The notes: generated from the sequence alone by a model not told the origin. Counted from the stretch's first letter, positions 16,546 to 25,872 are shown. The stretch: 43,791 bases of DNA from an uncultured Merdimonas sp. (GCA_944378225.1 CALWGE010000019.1:1-43791); one strand, 5' to 3'. Program-made: numbers and translations.

Positions 16546-18690
16546 TCACATTCCTTTCATGGTCAGAGCAATCCGTTTTTTCTGCAAATCTACGCTCAGC
16601 ACCTTCACATCCACCACATCTCCCACACTTAAAACTTCCAGCGGATGTTTGATATATCGATCGGTAATCTGGGAAATATGTACCAGTCCGTCCTGATGAA
16701 CGCCGATATCCACAAATACGCCGAAGTCAATGACATTGCGGACCGTACCTTTCAGTACCATACCCGGTGTCAAATCTTTCATTTCCAGCACATCGGTGCG
16801 CAGAATCGGTCTGGGCATCTCATCGCGGGGATCCCTCCCCGGCTTCTCCAGCTCTTTTACAATATCTCTGAGAGTAGGCTCTCCGATATCAAGCTGCTGC
16901 GCAAGCTTTGCATAATCCCTTATCTTTCTGGAAAGTCCCTGAATACCGCCCTTTTCCAGTTCTGCTCTGGACAGACCCATGGAATCCAGAAGTTTCTCTG
17001 CAACCTCATAGGATTCGGGATGAACACTGGTGGCATCCAGCGGATTATCTCCTCCGGTAATGCGCAGGAAGCCCGCACACTGCTCAAAAGCCTTGGGTCC
17101 CAGCTTCGCCACCTTTAAAAGCTGTCGCCGATTCCGGAATCGTCCGTTTTCTTCCCGGTAGGCTACAATATTTTTTGCAAGCGTTTTGCTGATTCCCGAT
17201 ACGTACTCCAGCAGAGAAGCAGAAGCCGTGTTCAAATCTACACCCACCTTATTCACACAGTCCTCTACTACGCCTGAGAGGGCTTCGCTGAGTTTTTTCT
17301 GGTTCATATCATGCTGATACTGACCGACTCCAATGGATTTGGGATCGATTTTCACCAGCTCTGCCAGCGGATCCTGAAGCCGTCTGGCTATGGAAGCCGC
17401 ACTTCTCTGACCTACGTCAAAATTCGGGAATTCCTCTGTGGCCAGCTTACTGGCCGAATAAACCGATGCTCCAGCCTCGCTTACAATCACATATTTTACC
17501 GGAACAGGAAGCTCCTTGATTAATTCCACTATAACACGCTCGGATTCTCTGGATGCTGTTCCGTTTCCAAGAGAAATCAGCGTAATCCCATACTTCTGGA
17601 TCAGCTTTTTCAGTACCGCCTTGGACTCTGTCACCTTATTCTGCGGCGCCGTGGGATAGATGACGGTAGTATCCAGGACCTTGCCCGTAGCATCCACCAC
17701 AGCCAGCTTGCAGCCCGTCCGAAATGCCGGATCCCAGCCCAGAACCACCTGTCCGGCAATGGGCGGCTGCATCAGCAGCTGCTCCAGATTCTTTCCAAAG
17801 ACACGAATAGCTCCGTCCTCTGCCTTTTCTGTCAGCTCGCTGCGGATTTCCCGCTCAATGGACGGCTCAATCAGGCGGTGATAGCTGTCCGTCATAACTT
17901 CCCGGAGTACCGGCGTCGTATAAGGATTATCCCGGGTCACAATCTTTTTCTCCAGGTAACGCAGAATCCGCTCCTCCGGAGCCTCCACGCGCACCGTCAG
18001 AACTTTTTCAGCTTCTCCCCGGTTCAGCGCCAGAATTCTGTGCCCTGCCGCTTTCTTTACAGGCTCTTCATAATGATAATACATCTCGTAGACGCTTTCT
18101 GTCTTCTCATCTTTTGCCTCGGAACAAAGCTGTCCTTCCTCCAGGGTCGCCTTTCGGATATACGTCCTGTAATCTGCCTCATCCGAAATGGCTTCCGCCA
18201 GAATATCTCCGGCTCCCGCAATGGCTTCCTGTACCGTCAGCACTCCCTTTTCTTCCGAAAGATAGGCCTGTGCCTCCTCTTCCAGCGGCTTCTTCGTCAT
18301 CTGAAGCCGGATTACATCCGCAAGACCCTCCAGCCCTTTTTCCTTCGCCATAGTAGCTCTCGTACGCCGTTTCGGCCGATAGGGACGGTACAGATCCTCC
18401 ACTGCCACCAGAGTCTCCGCCGCCAGAATCTGCGCCCGCAGTTCCTCTGTAAGTTTTCCCTGTTCCTCAATGCTTCCCAGCACCTGTGTTTTTTTATCCT
18501 CCAGACCGCGCAGATATGTCAGGCGTTCATTCAGATTGCGCAGCACTTCGTCATTCAGAGAACCCGTAGCCTCTTTCCGGTAACGGGAAATAAAAGGGAT
18601 CGTATTTCCCTCATCGATCAGCTTTACGGCTGCTTCTGTCTGCCAGAGCCTGATATCCAGCTCTTCTGTCAGTTTCTTTAAAATATCCAT
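16546..18690 (-). CDS. tex: Tex family RNA-binding transcription accessory protein
   Basis: Tex is a conserved multidomain nucleic-acid-binding protein. It has 714 residues, near the usual length for the family. The N-terminal helical Tex_N region (1-190) contains FISRYRKEATGSLND. A YqgF-like RNase H fold follows (about 325-450, beginning GWDPAFRTGCKLAV), then a helix-hairpin-helix segment (about 490-560, LNTASASLLEYVSGI) and a C-terminal S1 domain (about 640-714, GMVLKGTVRNVIDFGVFVDI). It is linked in other bacteria to transcription and stress tolerance; its precise role is unresolved. An AAGGAG site and a strong promoter (18768-18796) precede it. Confidence 0.95.
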   Translation of the reverse strand: MDILKKLTEELDIRLWQTEAAVKLIDEGNTIPFISRYRKEATGSLNDEVLRNLNERLTYLRGLEDKKTQVLGSIEEQGKLTEELRAQILAAETLVAVEDLYRPYRPKRRTRATMAKEKGLEGLADVIRLQMTKKPLEEEAQAYLSEEKGVLTVQEAIAGAGDILAEAISDEADYRTYIRKATLEEGQLCSEAKDEKTESVYEMYYHYEEPVKKAAGHRILALNRGEAEKVLTVRVEAPEERILRYLEKKIVTRDNPYTTPVLREVMTDSYHRLIEPSIEREIRSELTEKAEDGAIRVFGKNLEQLLMQPPIAGQVVLGWDPAFRTGCKLAVVDATGKVLDTTVIYPTAPQNKVTESKAVLKKLIQKYGITLISLGNGTASRESERVIVELIKELPVPVKYVIVSEAGASVYSASKLATEEFPNFDVGQRSAASIARRLQDPLAELVKIDPKSIGVGQYQHDMNQKKLSEALSGVVEDCVNKVGVDLNTASASLLEYVSGISKTLAKNIVAYREENGRFRNRRQLLKVAKLGPKAFEQCAGFLRITGGDNPLDATSVHPESYEVAEKLLDSMGLSRAELEKGGIQGLSRKIRDYAKLAQQLDIGEPTLRDIVKELEKPGRDPRDEMPRPILRTDVLEMKDLTPGMVLKGTVRNVIDFGVFVDIGVHQDGLVHISQITDRYIKHPLEVLSVGDVVDVKVLSVDLQKKRIALTMKGM

Positions 18691-18767
18691 AGATTATACT
18701 CTCCTTCAGCCAGACTGCCCTTTGCTTCCATTCTGAATCAGTCTGCTTTTTTCAGCCTGTTCTTTTC

Positions 18768-18796
18768 ATTATAGGCAAAAACCGTCCTGACCGCAA
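18768..18796 (-). promoter_or_regulatory. Promoter of tex
   Basis: On the minus strand, -35 TTGCGG (18791-18796), a 17-bp spacer and a perfect -10 TATAAT (18768-18773). The leader of about 75 nt contains a CAGACTG/CAGTCTG inverted repeat. Confidence 0.7.
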
Positions 18797-18803
18797 GAAG
18801 CAT

Positions 18804-18832
18804 TTGTCTTTCCCCCTGCCCTGTGTTAGTAT
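18804..18832 (+). promoter_or_regulatory. Promoter of the two-gene membrane operon
   Basis: -35 TTGTCT (18804-18809), a 17-bp spacer and -10 TAGTAT (18827-18832) lie about 48 nt before the ATG at 18881. Confidence 0.6.
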
Positions 18833-18880
18833 AGGAAAAGAATATGGACAAGTTTATTACTAATTTTAAGGAGGTATTCC

Positions 18881-19315
18881 ATGCCGGAACAAAACACTGT
18901 CTTTCCCAATGGAAATGATTTTAATAGAAGGCAACCGGATATTAACCGCATGGCAGCTGCTTCTCAGTTTCTGGGAATCTTTTCCGTGATCTCCATCGGT
19001 TTCTTCTTTCTCCCAGGCATAATTTCAGCCATTCCCTTAGGCCTGATTTGCTGCAACATGGGCATCCTGTTTGCGCATCTGTCCAAAGGAAACGGATATC
19101 GTTTCTCTCCCCAGGCAATGGTTGGACTGGGCACATCCATCTTTTCTCTTGTGATTTATATGATGCTCATTCTCATAAGCCTCATGGCTTTTTATATGGC
19201 TGTTCAGATGTTTGGTATCGAAACAGTCCTCGATCCGGATGCGCTTCAGAAGGCGCTTTCTGATTTTGTAAATCAGTACATGAATTCTCTGACCACAGGA
19301 GGCGGAACATTATGA
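18881..19315 (+). CDS. Small membrane protein, DUF4190-like
   Basis: This 144-residue protein has a polar Asn/Gln-rich N-terminus (about 30 residues), then two hydrophobic hairpins (about 32-65 and 85-112) and an amphipathic C-terminus. The first pair of helices ends in a cytoplasmic loop of the type seen in DUF4190 proteins (GILFAHLSKGNGYRFSPQA). Function is unknown. A near-perfect AAGGAGGT site precedes the ATG. The stop codon overlaps the start of the next gene (ATGA), so both products are probably made together. Confidence 0.6.
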   Translation: MPEQNTVFPNGNDFNRRQPDINRMAAASQFLGIFSVISIGFFFLPGIISAIPLGLICCNMGILFAHLSKGNGYRFSPQAMVGLGTSIFSLVIYMMLILISLMAFYMAVQMFGIETVLDPDALQKALSDFVNQYMNSLTTGGGTL

Positions 19316-20088
19316 AACTTATACCAAAAGAAATAAAACGACGGGCACGCGCCTCCCTCACCGGATATTATACTCCGGCAGTCAGTCTGACTATCAGCCT
19401 TACTCTGTTCACTACGGCACTGTCACTGCTGGTTACCGCCAGTGATCTGTACGCCTCTTCTGTTCTGCTGAATCAGATTCTGTACTGGGTTCTGTACGGT
19501 ATTACCCTGCTGCTGAGCGCTCTTCTGGAGGCCGGATTAATCCGTTTTCTTTATTCCCTGTCCAGAAAACAGCCTCTGCGGGAGCGGGGCGCTCTGTTTT
19601 TTGCCTTTCGCAGCCAGGCGGATACCTATATTCTGACCTATGCATTCCGTTACCTGATCACACTTATCTGGTTTGTGCCTGCACTTTATTTCTACATGCA
19701 TATTCCGCTGGTGATTGATCCGGCAGACCTGCCTGCTGATTTATTCTTCAATATCAGAATGACCATTCTGCTCGCGCTTGCAGCTCTGGTTCCGGCTGTC
19801 TTCCTGGCTCTCCCCTACTGTCTGGCCACCTATGTACTGCTTGACAAGCCAGGCTGTACTGCCCGGGAAGCACTGCAGACCAGTCGGCGGCTTACGCGCG
19901 GACAGCGCGGCCGAATTTTCCGGCTCTGGATCGGTTTTCTGCCTCTGTGCATTCTGGGGCTTGGCTCCTTTGGACTGGGATTCTTATGGATTCAACCCTA
20001 TTTCCATACGGCTATGGGAGAAGTGTATCTGGAACTGAGCGGAAGTATCCGGGAGCCGGAAATAAAGGACGTTGCATTCATACAGTGA
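19312..20088 (+). CDS. DUF975 family integral membrane protein
   Basis: This 258-residue protein has about six membrane segments. The C-terminal third carries the DUF975 pattern: AREALQTSRRLTRGQRGRIF, an amphipathic cytoplasmic helix, then a helix, then PYFHTAMGEVYLEL. Members are widespread in Firmicutes; their role is unknown, and links to membrane organisation are only suggested. Translation is coupled to the upstream gene through the ATGA overlap. The last 11 bp overlap the end of the convergent asparaginase gene (20078-20088), leaving no room for a terminator between them. Confidence 0.75.
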   Translation: MKLIPKEIKRRARASLTGYYTPAVSLTISLTLFTTALSLLVTASDLYASSVLLNQILYWVLYGITLLLSALLEAGLIRFLYSLSRKQPLRERGALFFAFRSQADTYILTYAFRYLITLIWFVPALYFYMHIPLVIDPADLPADLFFNIRMTILLALAALVPAVFLALPYCLATYVLLDKPGCTAREALQTSRRLTRGQRGRIFRLWIGFLPLCILGLGSFGLGFLWIQPYFHTAMGEVYLELSGSIREPEIKDVAFIQ

Positions 20089-21130
20089 GAACGGAATCCT
20101 GCATCCTGTGCCCGGCGTCCACTGATTGCCGGTATAAAATATCATAATTTACAGCATGATAGAAATTTTCACGTACCGCCTCATTATCTCCGGGATACAG
20201 CGCCATAAGATGCATCATTTTCGTCACGGCCGCTTCCAGCGTCATGTCATAGGTCTCCAGCAGGTGAAAATCTTTTTTTACCTGCTGGCCCACTTCATAG
20301 ACTTCCATATCGCTGCCTTCATTCATTACCTGGGTGGCAATGACTACTGCTTTTCCCCTGGATTCCCAATACCGCATCTGTGCGTAAAATTCTTCTCTAA
20401 TAGACTCTGGAATTCCGCCCAAGCCAAAACTCTCTATAACCAGACAATCATAATGTTCAAATAAATATTCTAATAATCCCGGCCTGCTTCCCGGAATCAG
20501 TTTTAAAACAGCGATACTGTCATTCATGGCTTCCTGAAACCGGACAGCTCCCGACAGGTTCCCCTGTGGAATAAAACGAATGAGATGCCCGTCATGAACA
20601 GAAGCAAGAATAGGAAAATTCACACTGGTAAATGCGTCATAACTATGCGCTCTTATTTTTTTTGCTCTGGTGCCCGCTATAACAATTCCATTAAAGACCA
20701 CCGTCACCCCGCAGGATTGATCATCACAGGCATAGAAAACACTGTCAATAAGATTTTTCCTTGCATCTGTAATATCCTGAGAAATTGGCTTCTGAGAACC
20801 GGTAAAGACAATGGGCTTCCGGGAATTCTGTATCATATAGGAAAGAGCCGCTACCGTATAGGCCATGGTATCCGTTCCGTGCAGAATCACAAAACCATCA
20901 TATTTTTCATAATTATCTTTTACAGCATTCATGATGATACGCCAGTGAGCAGGGGTCATATTCGTACTGTCTATCTTACAGATTTCAAGGACTTCTATGT
21001 GGCAAAAATCTTCTGCTGAAGGAATATATCCGAGAATATCTTCACCGTCAAGTCCAGGAGCCAGCCCGCAGGATCCGTTCGATGATGCAATGGTTCCGCC
21101 AGTGCAAAGCAGCAGTATGTTCTTTTTCAT
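20078..21130 (-). CDS. ansA: L-asparaginase, cytoplasmic
   Basis: It hydrolyses L-asparagine to aspartate and ammonia. Both catalytic Thr motifs are present: TGGT near the N-terminus (Thr10-Thr13) and HGTDT (residues 84-88), with the conserved Lys in SQKP (Lys114). The start at 21130 gives 350 residues and has a GGAG site eight nucleotides upstream. No signal peptide is visible, so the enzyme acts in the cytosol. It follows the YitT-like gene with essentially no gap. Since it lies behind a sugar-amino acid type PTS operon, it may remove the amide from asparagine released from, or still attached to, a fructosamine. Confidence 0.92.
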   Translation of the reverse strand: MKKNILLLCTGGTIASSNGSCGLAPGLDGEDILGYIPSAEDFCHIEVLEICKIDSTNMTPAHWRIIMNAVKDNYEKYDGFVILHGTDTMAYTVAALSYMIQNSRKPIVFTGSQKPISQDITDARKNLIDSVFYACDDQSCGVTVVFNGIVIAGTRAKKIRAHSYDAFTSVNFPILASVHDGHLIRFIPQGNLSGAVRFQEAMNDSIAVLKLIPGSRPGLLEYLFEHYDCLVIESFGLGGIPESIREEFYAQMRYWESRGKAVVIATQVMNEGSDMEVYEVGQQVKKDFHLLETYDMTLEAAVTKMMHLMALYPGDNEAVRENFYHAVNYDILYRQSVDAGHRMQDSVLTV

Positions 21131-21135
21131 ATTCA

Positions 21136-21999
21136 TCACTCCAGTGGTTTTTGATAAAATCCTCCCCAAAAGTTTTCGGTAGGGAGAACATTAATAATAC
21201 AGTCAGGGTCTGCGTTACGGATAACCGCTACAAGATCTTGAACTTCATAGGCCGATACCACCGTATGAAGAAGACTAAACTTTTTCCTGCTGAAACCGCC
21301 ATATCCATCCACAACTGAAATCCCATGGCGGCAGAAATTAACATAAGCCTCCGTTATATTTTCTGCATGTTCCGAGGTGATTTGTAATGTTACCCGCTTA
21401 TAACGATGGTAAAAAGAATCTATCATCCTGGTGGATATAAACTGAAACAAGATCGAATATCCGGCATTCTCCCACCCAGTCATATAACCGAATAGACACA
21501 GCATTACCGTATTAAAGATAAAAACATATTTCCATATGGATTTTCCCAGCCGATTTGAAATATACAACGCTATAAAATCCGTTCCTCCCGTTGATGCATT
21601 GCCCCGTAAAGCTATAACTGCTGACAACCCATAAACAGTTCCTCCGAAACAAATATTCAGCAGAATATCTTCAAAGGGATTCAACGACGGGATGATATTC
21701 AAAAATATACTCATCAGGAAAATCTGCATCAGTGAAAAAAGTACAAACTTTTTTCCCACATGTTTCCAGCACAAAACAGCCACAGGAACATTCAAAGCCA
21801 CAACACCTGCGGAAACAGGAAAGTTTAATCCTATTCCCTTTGCCGCATATTCCAGAAGTGTCGCGACGCCAGTAAATCCACTGGGCAGCAAAGATGCCGG
21901 CATCAGAAAAAAACGCATTGCAAACGCCTGCAGCAAAGCAGAAGCAAAAACAGCACTGCACATGGAATAATATTTATTATTATGACTGCCTCTACACAC
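21136..21999 (-). CDS. YitT/DUF2179 family membrane protein
   Basis: This is a five-helix integral membrane protein (YitT domain, about residues 10-200; LPSGFTGVATLL and STGGTDFIA are family hallmarks) with a cytoplasmic DUF2179 ferredoxin-like domain (about 205-280, HGISVVDGYGGFS). I place the start at GTG 21999, giving 287 residues, the usual family length. AAGGAG lies exactly nine nucleotides upstream. An in-frame TTG 39 codons earlier has no ribosome site, and the extension would run through the terminator at 22041-22081. Transport function is suspected for the family but substrates are unknown. It is coupled to the asparaginase gene. Confidence 0.85.
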   Translation of the reverse strand: MCRGSHNNKYYSMCSAVFASALLQAFAMRFFLMPASLLPSGFTGVATLLEYAAKGIGLNFPVSAGVVALNVPVAVLCWKHVGKKFVLFSLMQIFLMSIFLNIIPSLNPFEDILLNICFGGTVYGLSAVIALRGNASTGGTDFIALYISNRLGKSIWKYVFIFNTVMLCLFGYMTGWENAGYSILFQFISTRMIDSFYHRYKRVTLQITSEHAENITEAYVNFCRHGISVVDGYGGFSRKKFSLLHTVVSAYEVQDLVAVIRNADPDCIINVLPTENFWGGFYQKPLE

Positions 22000-22040
22000 G
22001 CTTGAATTCTCCTTCGCTCTATCTTCGTTTTCTTTGTGAA

Positions 22041-22081
22041 AAATTCTCTGCCGGCCCCATAAGAATGCCGACAGAGAATTT
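22041..22081 (-). terminator. Intrinsic terminator of the PTS-SIS operon
   Basis: AAATTCTCTG-CGGC (22041-22055) pairs with GCCG-CAGAGAATTT (22067-22081), a 14-bp stem with one internal mismatch and an 11-nt loop. On the minus strand TTTTTCAC follows directly. It separates the SIS gene from yitT-ansA, which are then reached by read-through or by an unrecognised promoter. Confidence 0.8.
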
Positions 22082-22126
22082 CTAGGTTCTTTAATTATAT
22101 AAGGAGTCAAACACAAAAAATTCTAA

Positions 22127-23242
22127 TTACTGTTCCAGTTTGTAATGATCCCGGACGCCATCCAGCACTTTACTTCCCACTTTGGTATGGAACAGGGGAT
22201 CTTTGGGAATATCCGGATTAATACCAAGATCCTGTGGAGCAAGGCATGCCACCACCTGCAGCGGAATAATATATTCCCAGGCAGAAAAAAGAGGATCTTC
22301 TGTAAAACTGCATATTAAGTTTTTACTGCTGTTCTCTTTAATTCCTTCCGGTGAGCCAATCAGATAATTATGAGGAGTCCATTCTTTCAACACATCAATC
22401 AGGCGAATCGTTCTTGCCTTATAGTCTCCTTTGGATGCTAAATAGAAAATATGCGCGTCTTCATTCACAGAGTTGTAAATACCATGAAAGAACTCTTCAA
22501 TATCATACCCTGTGACTCCCTGGCGGACCGTTTCCAGTATCTTTAACGCTCCCTCAAGTACATCCGCATAGAGCCCGTCATATCCCACCACAATAATTCT
22601 TTTCGCAGGAAGAAACTCTTCCCGTATTCTTCCATACCACTCAGTGGAAGCTTTGACAACAGCCCCCAGGTTATCAATAACATGGTTCATTCTTGCAAAG
22701 TAGGCTTCTGCTCTTTCCGGACTCACAATTCCTTTTGCTAACGCCATCTCTGTCAGCATCATCATCAGGGTTACTGTAGTTCCGGCATATCCTTTTGTTT
22801 TAGCCCCACATTGCTCATTGCCTACTTCAATACGCGTTCTTACATCCGCATGTTCAAATATCAATGCTGTTGGATTCTCGGAAACTGCCGCTGTATAGAG
22901 CCCCTGTCTGGCTGCCGCATCCAGCCCCGCCACCGTGGAAAGGCTCTGACCGCCTTGAGACATGCCAATCACCAGGGTTTTTTTGTTAAACACCTTTTCT
23001 CCACGTTCAAATTGTGTCGGATACATCACAAATACTTTCATTCCGAGAAGCTCTTCCAGATAATTTTTGGCGGAAAGTCCTGCATGATAGCTGGTGCCAG
23101 ATCCCAGTACATAGATTTGCTCAATTTCTTTTTCAGTTATGTACGTAACAAATTCGTCCGTAATTTTTTTTCGATTGTTTATAATACTGCGAAGCACCTC
23201 CGGTGTTTCACAGATATAACTGTACATTTTTGATTCGCTCAT
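22127..23242 (-). CDS. SIS-domain sugar-phosphate isomerase / fructosamine-6-phosphate deglycase-like
   Basis: This 371-residue protein has two SIS domains (about 28-170 and 200-340) like the isomerase half of GlmS, but no glutaminase domain. The first domain shows YVLGSGTSYHAG and IGMSQGGQS phosphosugar loops; the second has IIVVGYDG and EEFFHG. Such stand-alone proteins include FrlB, FraB and GfrF, which cleave phosphorylated Amadori products to glucose-6-phosphate plus the amino acid. Its place at the end of a mannose-family PTS operon matches the gfr (glucoselysine) layout. The ATG at 23242 overlaps the IID stop by one base (TAATG); a longer in-frame start lies inside IID and is unlikely. 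The substrate is inferred, not shown. Confidence 0.8.
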   Translation of the reverse strand: MSESKMYSYICETPEVLRSIINNRKKITDEFVTYITEKEIEQIYVLGSGTSYHAGLSAKNYLEELLGMKVFVMYPTQFERGEKVFNKKTLVIGMSQGGQSLSTVAGLDAAARQGLYTAAVSENPTALIFEHADVRTRIEVGNEQCGAKTKGYAGTTVTLMMMLTEMALAKGIVSPERAEAYFARMNHVIDNLGAVVKASTEWYGRIREEFLPAKRIIVVGYDGLYADVLEGALKILETVRQGVTGYDIEEFFHGIYNSVNEDAHIFYLASKGDYKARTIRLIDVLKEWTPHNYLIGSPEGIKENSSKNLICSFTEDPLFSAWEYIIPLQVVACLAPQDLGINPDIPKDPLFHTKVGSKVLDGVRDHYKLEQ

Positions 23243-24090
23243 TAGAAAATACCGATGACAGATCCAAGAATACCCAGGAGAATAATTCCCCACAGGACAG
23301 TGGTTGTCTTAATTCCTTTCTGTAATAATTTATAGATTGCAAAAGTAAGGCCAAGCGGAAGAATGTTGGGAAGAATACTGTCAAACACATCCTGAAGCAC
23401 AACGCTTGCTCCGTCAATAGTAATGACAAGCGGCGTGGACAAAGCCACCATAGACGCGCACATGGATCCTACCACAACAAGTCCCAAAATTTTCGCTACA
23501 TCCGTCAGCAATGCAATAACTCCACCCTGAGCCATATTCTCCAGAAAACTGACTCCGCTTTTATACCCCAATTTAAGTCCCTGATACCGCACCAGCAAAT
23601 GTGGTATATTATAAAGCAGAAAGAATACCAGCGGTCCGAGAATCGTTCCCTGAGCGGCCAGGCTCGCTCCGATACCTGCTGCGATAATTCTCAATGTCCC
23701 CCAGAAAAACGAATCTCCGATACCTGCCAGAGGCCCCATTAAAGCAGTTTTTACCGCGTTGATAGATTCTTCATCACACTCTTCGCCGTTTTCTCTGGCC
23801 TTTTTAAATTTTTCTTCCATGGCAATTGCCGCGCCTGTAATAAAGGAGACCACACAGGGAGTTGTATTAAAAATTGCCAGATGGCGCTTTAAAGCCTGAG
23901 AAGCATCTTTTTTATCTGGATATAATTTTTTCAGCGCAGGAATCATCTGATAAGCAAATCCCACATTCTGCATACGCTCATAACAGAAACATGCCTGAAG
24001 CGGAAAGGTTCTCCAAAATGTCTTTTTAAATATTTCTTTTGTCATAACAGAATCTTCAGCCGTTCCGTTTATCTGATTTAAATTTCCCAT
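23242..24090 (-). CDS. PTS mannose/fructose/sorbose family IID component
   Basis: This is one of the two membrane subunits of a mannose-type phosphotransferase permease. It has 282 residues, the usual size. MTKEIFKKTFWRTFPLQA opens the family domain (about residue 16), and MIPALKKLY, ALKRHLAIFNTTP and GPLAGIGDSFFWG are conserved IID motifs. A membrane-spanning C-terminal region follows. The first 15 residues, polar, precede the usual IID start at MTK and may be non-native. The start overlaps the IIC stop, and the stop overlaps the SIS start, each by a single base. Confidence 0.95.
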   Translation of the reverse strand: MGNLNQINGTAEDSVMTKEIFKKTFWRTFPLQACFCYERMQNVGFAYQMIPALKKLYPDKKDASQALKRHLAIFNTTPCVVSFITGAAIAMEEKFKKARENGEECDEESINAVKTALMGPLAGIGDSFFWGTLRIIAAGIGASLAAQGTILGPLVFFLLYNIPHLLVRYQGLKLGYKSGVSFLENMAQGGVIALLTDVAKILGLVVVGSMCASMVALSTPLVITIDGASVVLQDVFDSILPNILPLGLTFAIYKLLQKGIKTTTVLWGIILLGILGSVIGIF

Positions 24091-24884
24091 TACAGTTCAC
24101 CTCCCAGATCATCCGATAATTCCCCCTGCTCTGCAGAAACAGCTGCAGCTGGTTTTCCATCTTTCGCATACTGAAAAATAATATACGCTATTGTAGTTCC
24201 TACAACTGCCGCGCCCACAGTGTCCACACCGATTAAAGCGGTAAGAACCCAGCCCACAAAAAAGAACGCCACATTTTTTTTGTTGAAAAGCAGCTGCATC
24301 AAAATTGCAATACCAAGGGCCGGAAGCATACCGCTGGCCACAGACAATCCATTTGATACGCTTTCAGGAATCATATCCACAAATTGTCCGATGACTGCGG
24401 AACCCAGAAGCGCTCCCGTAAAGACCAAAAGGAAATAGCTTACGAAAAACAATGCCGCACCACCCCACAAAGCGCGATCTATTCCTGAATAATCTCCTCT
24501 CTCAGCGGCTTTATCAGCCTTACTGACAAAGAAAGCATTTCCTGTACGCACGAGAATTCCTACCAGCTGTCCCAAAGTGGCAATGGGAAGTGCCAGCGCC
24601 ACTGCCGCGCTTACATCCAGATTGGATGTAATAGCAAAGGCTGTTGCCAGAATACTGCCAGATACGGTATCAGGTGGAGTTGCCGAACCGATTCCTACCA
24701 CTCCCATCATAACCAGTTCCAAGGAAGCTCCAAGAATAATTCCTGTCTGTAAATCTCCCAGTATCAAACCAGCCAAAGGTCCCAGAAGAAGCGGCCGTTC
24801 AAACATCCACAACCCCATCACACGGCTGTCCCAGATTCCAAGACCTCCAAGAAGCCCCAGCAATACTGCCTGTATTACACTCAT
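24090..24884 (-). CDS. PTS mannose/fructose/sorbose family IIC component
   Basis: This hydrophobic 264-residue channel subunit forms the translocation pathway with IID. Typical family segments are ERPLLLGPLAGLILGD near residue 30, GIILGASLELVMMG and GSATPPDTVSG. The last 25 residues are hydrophilic. It lies 17 bp after IIB and overlaps IID by one base. The family transports mannose, fructose, sorbose, hexosamines and, in gfr-type systems, sugar-amino acid conjugates, so the substrate cannot be read from IIC alone. Confidence 0.95.
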   Translation of the reverse strand: MSVIQAVLLGLLGGLGIWDSRVMGLWMFERPLLLGPLAGLILGDLQTGIILGASLELVMMGVVGIGSATPPDTVSGSILATAFAITSNLDVSAAVALALPIATLGQLVGILVRTGNAFFVSKADKAAERGDYSGIDRALWGGAALFFVSYFLLVFTGALLGSAVIGQFVDMIPESVSNGLSVASGMLPALGIAILMQLLFNKKNVAFFFVGWVLTALIGVDTVGAAVVGTTIAYIIFQYAKDGKPAAAVSAEQGELSDDLGGEL

Positions 24885-24901
24885 GTTGATTCCCTCCTGA
24901 T

Positions 24902-25390
24902 TTATTTATTATAATTTTTCCTTATTTCACTGCTGTCAAGACGCCTGGAAGTAGGGTCCGCCTGCATAAAAACTGTAATTCCTTTTTGTTCCATACGTTC
25001 AAGCACCGCCATGTCGTCTTCACTCATATAAGAATTCATGTCGATCTGTTTTTTTCCTTCTCCGCTCTTAAGGCCGCCCAGCAGCATCTCTCTGACGGCT
25101 TCGCCTGTTTTTCCGCATACATATTCCGCATCTTGCATTGTTCTTGTAATTAACATGATTCTGCGAGAAGCATGTTTCGGATTATTAATAACCGCAATTG
25201 CACCATCCAGCGATTTCATGGAAAGAGTAATTCCTGGCGGAGTGGCCAGCCGGAAAGCTGTCTGCATAGTCTTGTCTGTAATCATTTTGTCATTTGCCAA
25301 AAGAATAACATCCACCTTATAATAATTTGTCCAGGCAACAGCCACCTGTCCGTGCAAAAGCCGATCATCTACTCTGAGTATTGTAATCAT
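24902..25390 (-). CDS. PTS mannose/fructose/sorbose family IIB component
   Basis: This cytosolic 162-residue phosphocarrier takes phosphate from IIA on a histidine and passes it to the incoming sugar. The phosphorylation site is His13 in RVDDRLLHGQV, exactly as in other mannose-family IIB proteins. A residue pattern ending in RRLDS near the C-terminus is also typical. It is a separate polypeptide from IIA, as in sorbose- and gfr-type systems, not the fused IIAB of E. coli ManX. The spacing is 12 bp from IIA and 17 bp to IIC. Confidence 0.95.
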   Translation of the reverse strand: MITILRVDDRLLHGQVAVAWTNYYKVDVILLANDKMITDKTMQTAFRLATPPGITLSMKSLDGAIAVINNPKHASRRIMLITRTMQDAEYVCGKTGEAVREMLLGGLKSGEGKKQIDMNSYMSEDDMAVLERMEQKGITVFMQADPTSRRLDSSEIRKNYNK

Positions 25391-25402
25391 AATCTTTCTC
25401 CT

Positions 25403-25849
25403 TTACAGTTCGCCGTCCTCTTCAGACAGTTCTGCCTCAGGCTCTCCATCCGCAAGATCGTTTACAAGTGTAATCGTTTCTCTGGCCTGCTGTACAATTT
25501 CCCTGAGTATCTTCAGACACTCCTCTCGATTATCCGGTAGTTCTGTCAACAAAAGTTCAGTCAGAAGACCCAGGTTCAGTCCACTGACCAGATAAACGTT
25601 TTTATAACGCGTAAGTACCTGTAATCCCGCCTGTGTAGTACTCCCTGCCGCAATATCCGTAATAATAATAACCGGCGCTTCTCCATATGAACAAATCGTC
25701 TCTTGCAGCATCTTTTCCGCCTGGATCATACTCGTATCCATGGAAATACTGAGGGCTTTCAGACTGTCCACTTTTCCGAGAATAAATTCGCAGGACTGCG
25801 CAATTCCTTTTGAAAATTCTCCATGAGTAAGTAAAACTACGTTATTCAT
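25403..25849 (-). CDS. PTS mannose-family IIA component
   Basis: This cytosolic 148-residue IIA protein accepts phosphate from HPr on His9 (LLTHGEFSKGIAQS). The fold's other conserved segment, ITDIAAGSTTQ (about residues 63-73), is present. The C-terminal 25 residues are acidic. It is the first gene of the operon, with AAGGAGG upstream, a promoter at 25894-25922 and a palindromic operator candidate between promoter and gene. The GntR regulator diverges from the same intergenic region. Confidence 0.93.
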   Translation of the reverse strand: MNNVVLLTHGEFSKGIAQSCEFILGKVDSLKALSISMDTSMIQAEKMLQETICSYGEAPVIIITDIAAGSTTQAGLQVLTRYKNVYLVSGLNLGLLTELLLTELPDNREECLKILREIVQQARETITLVNDLADGEPEAELSEEDGEL

Positions 25850-25872
25850 AAAACCTCCTTACACATTTCTTT

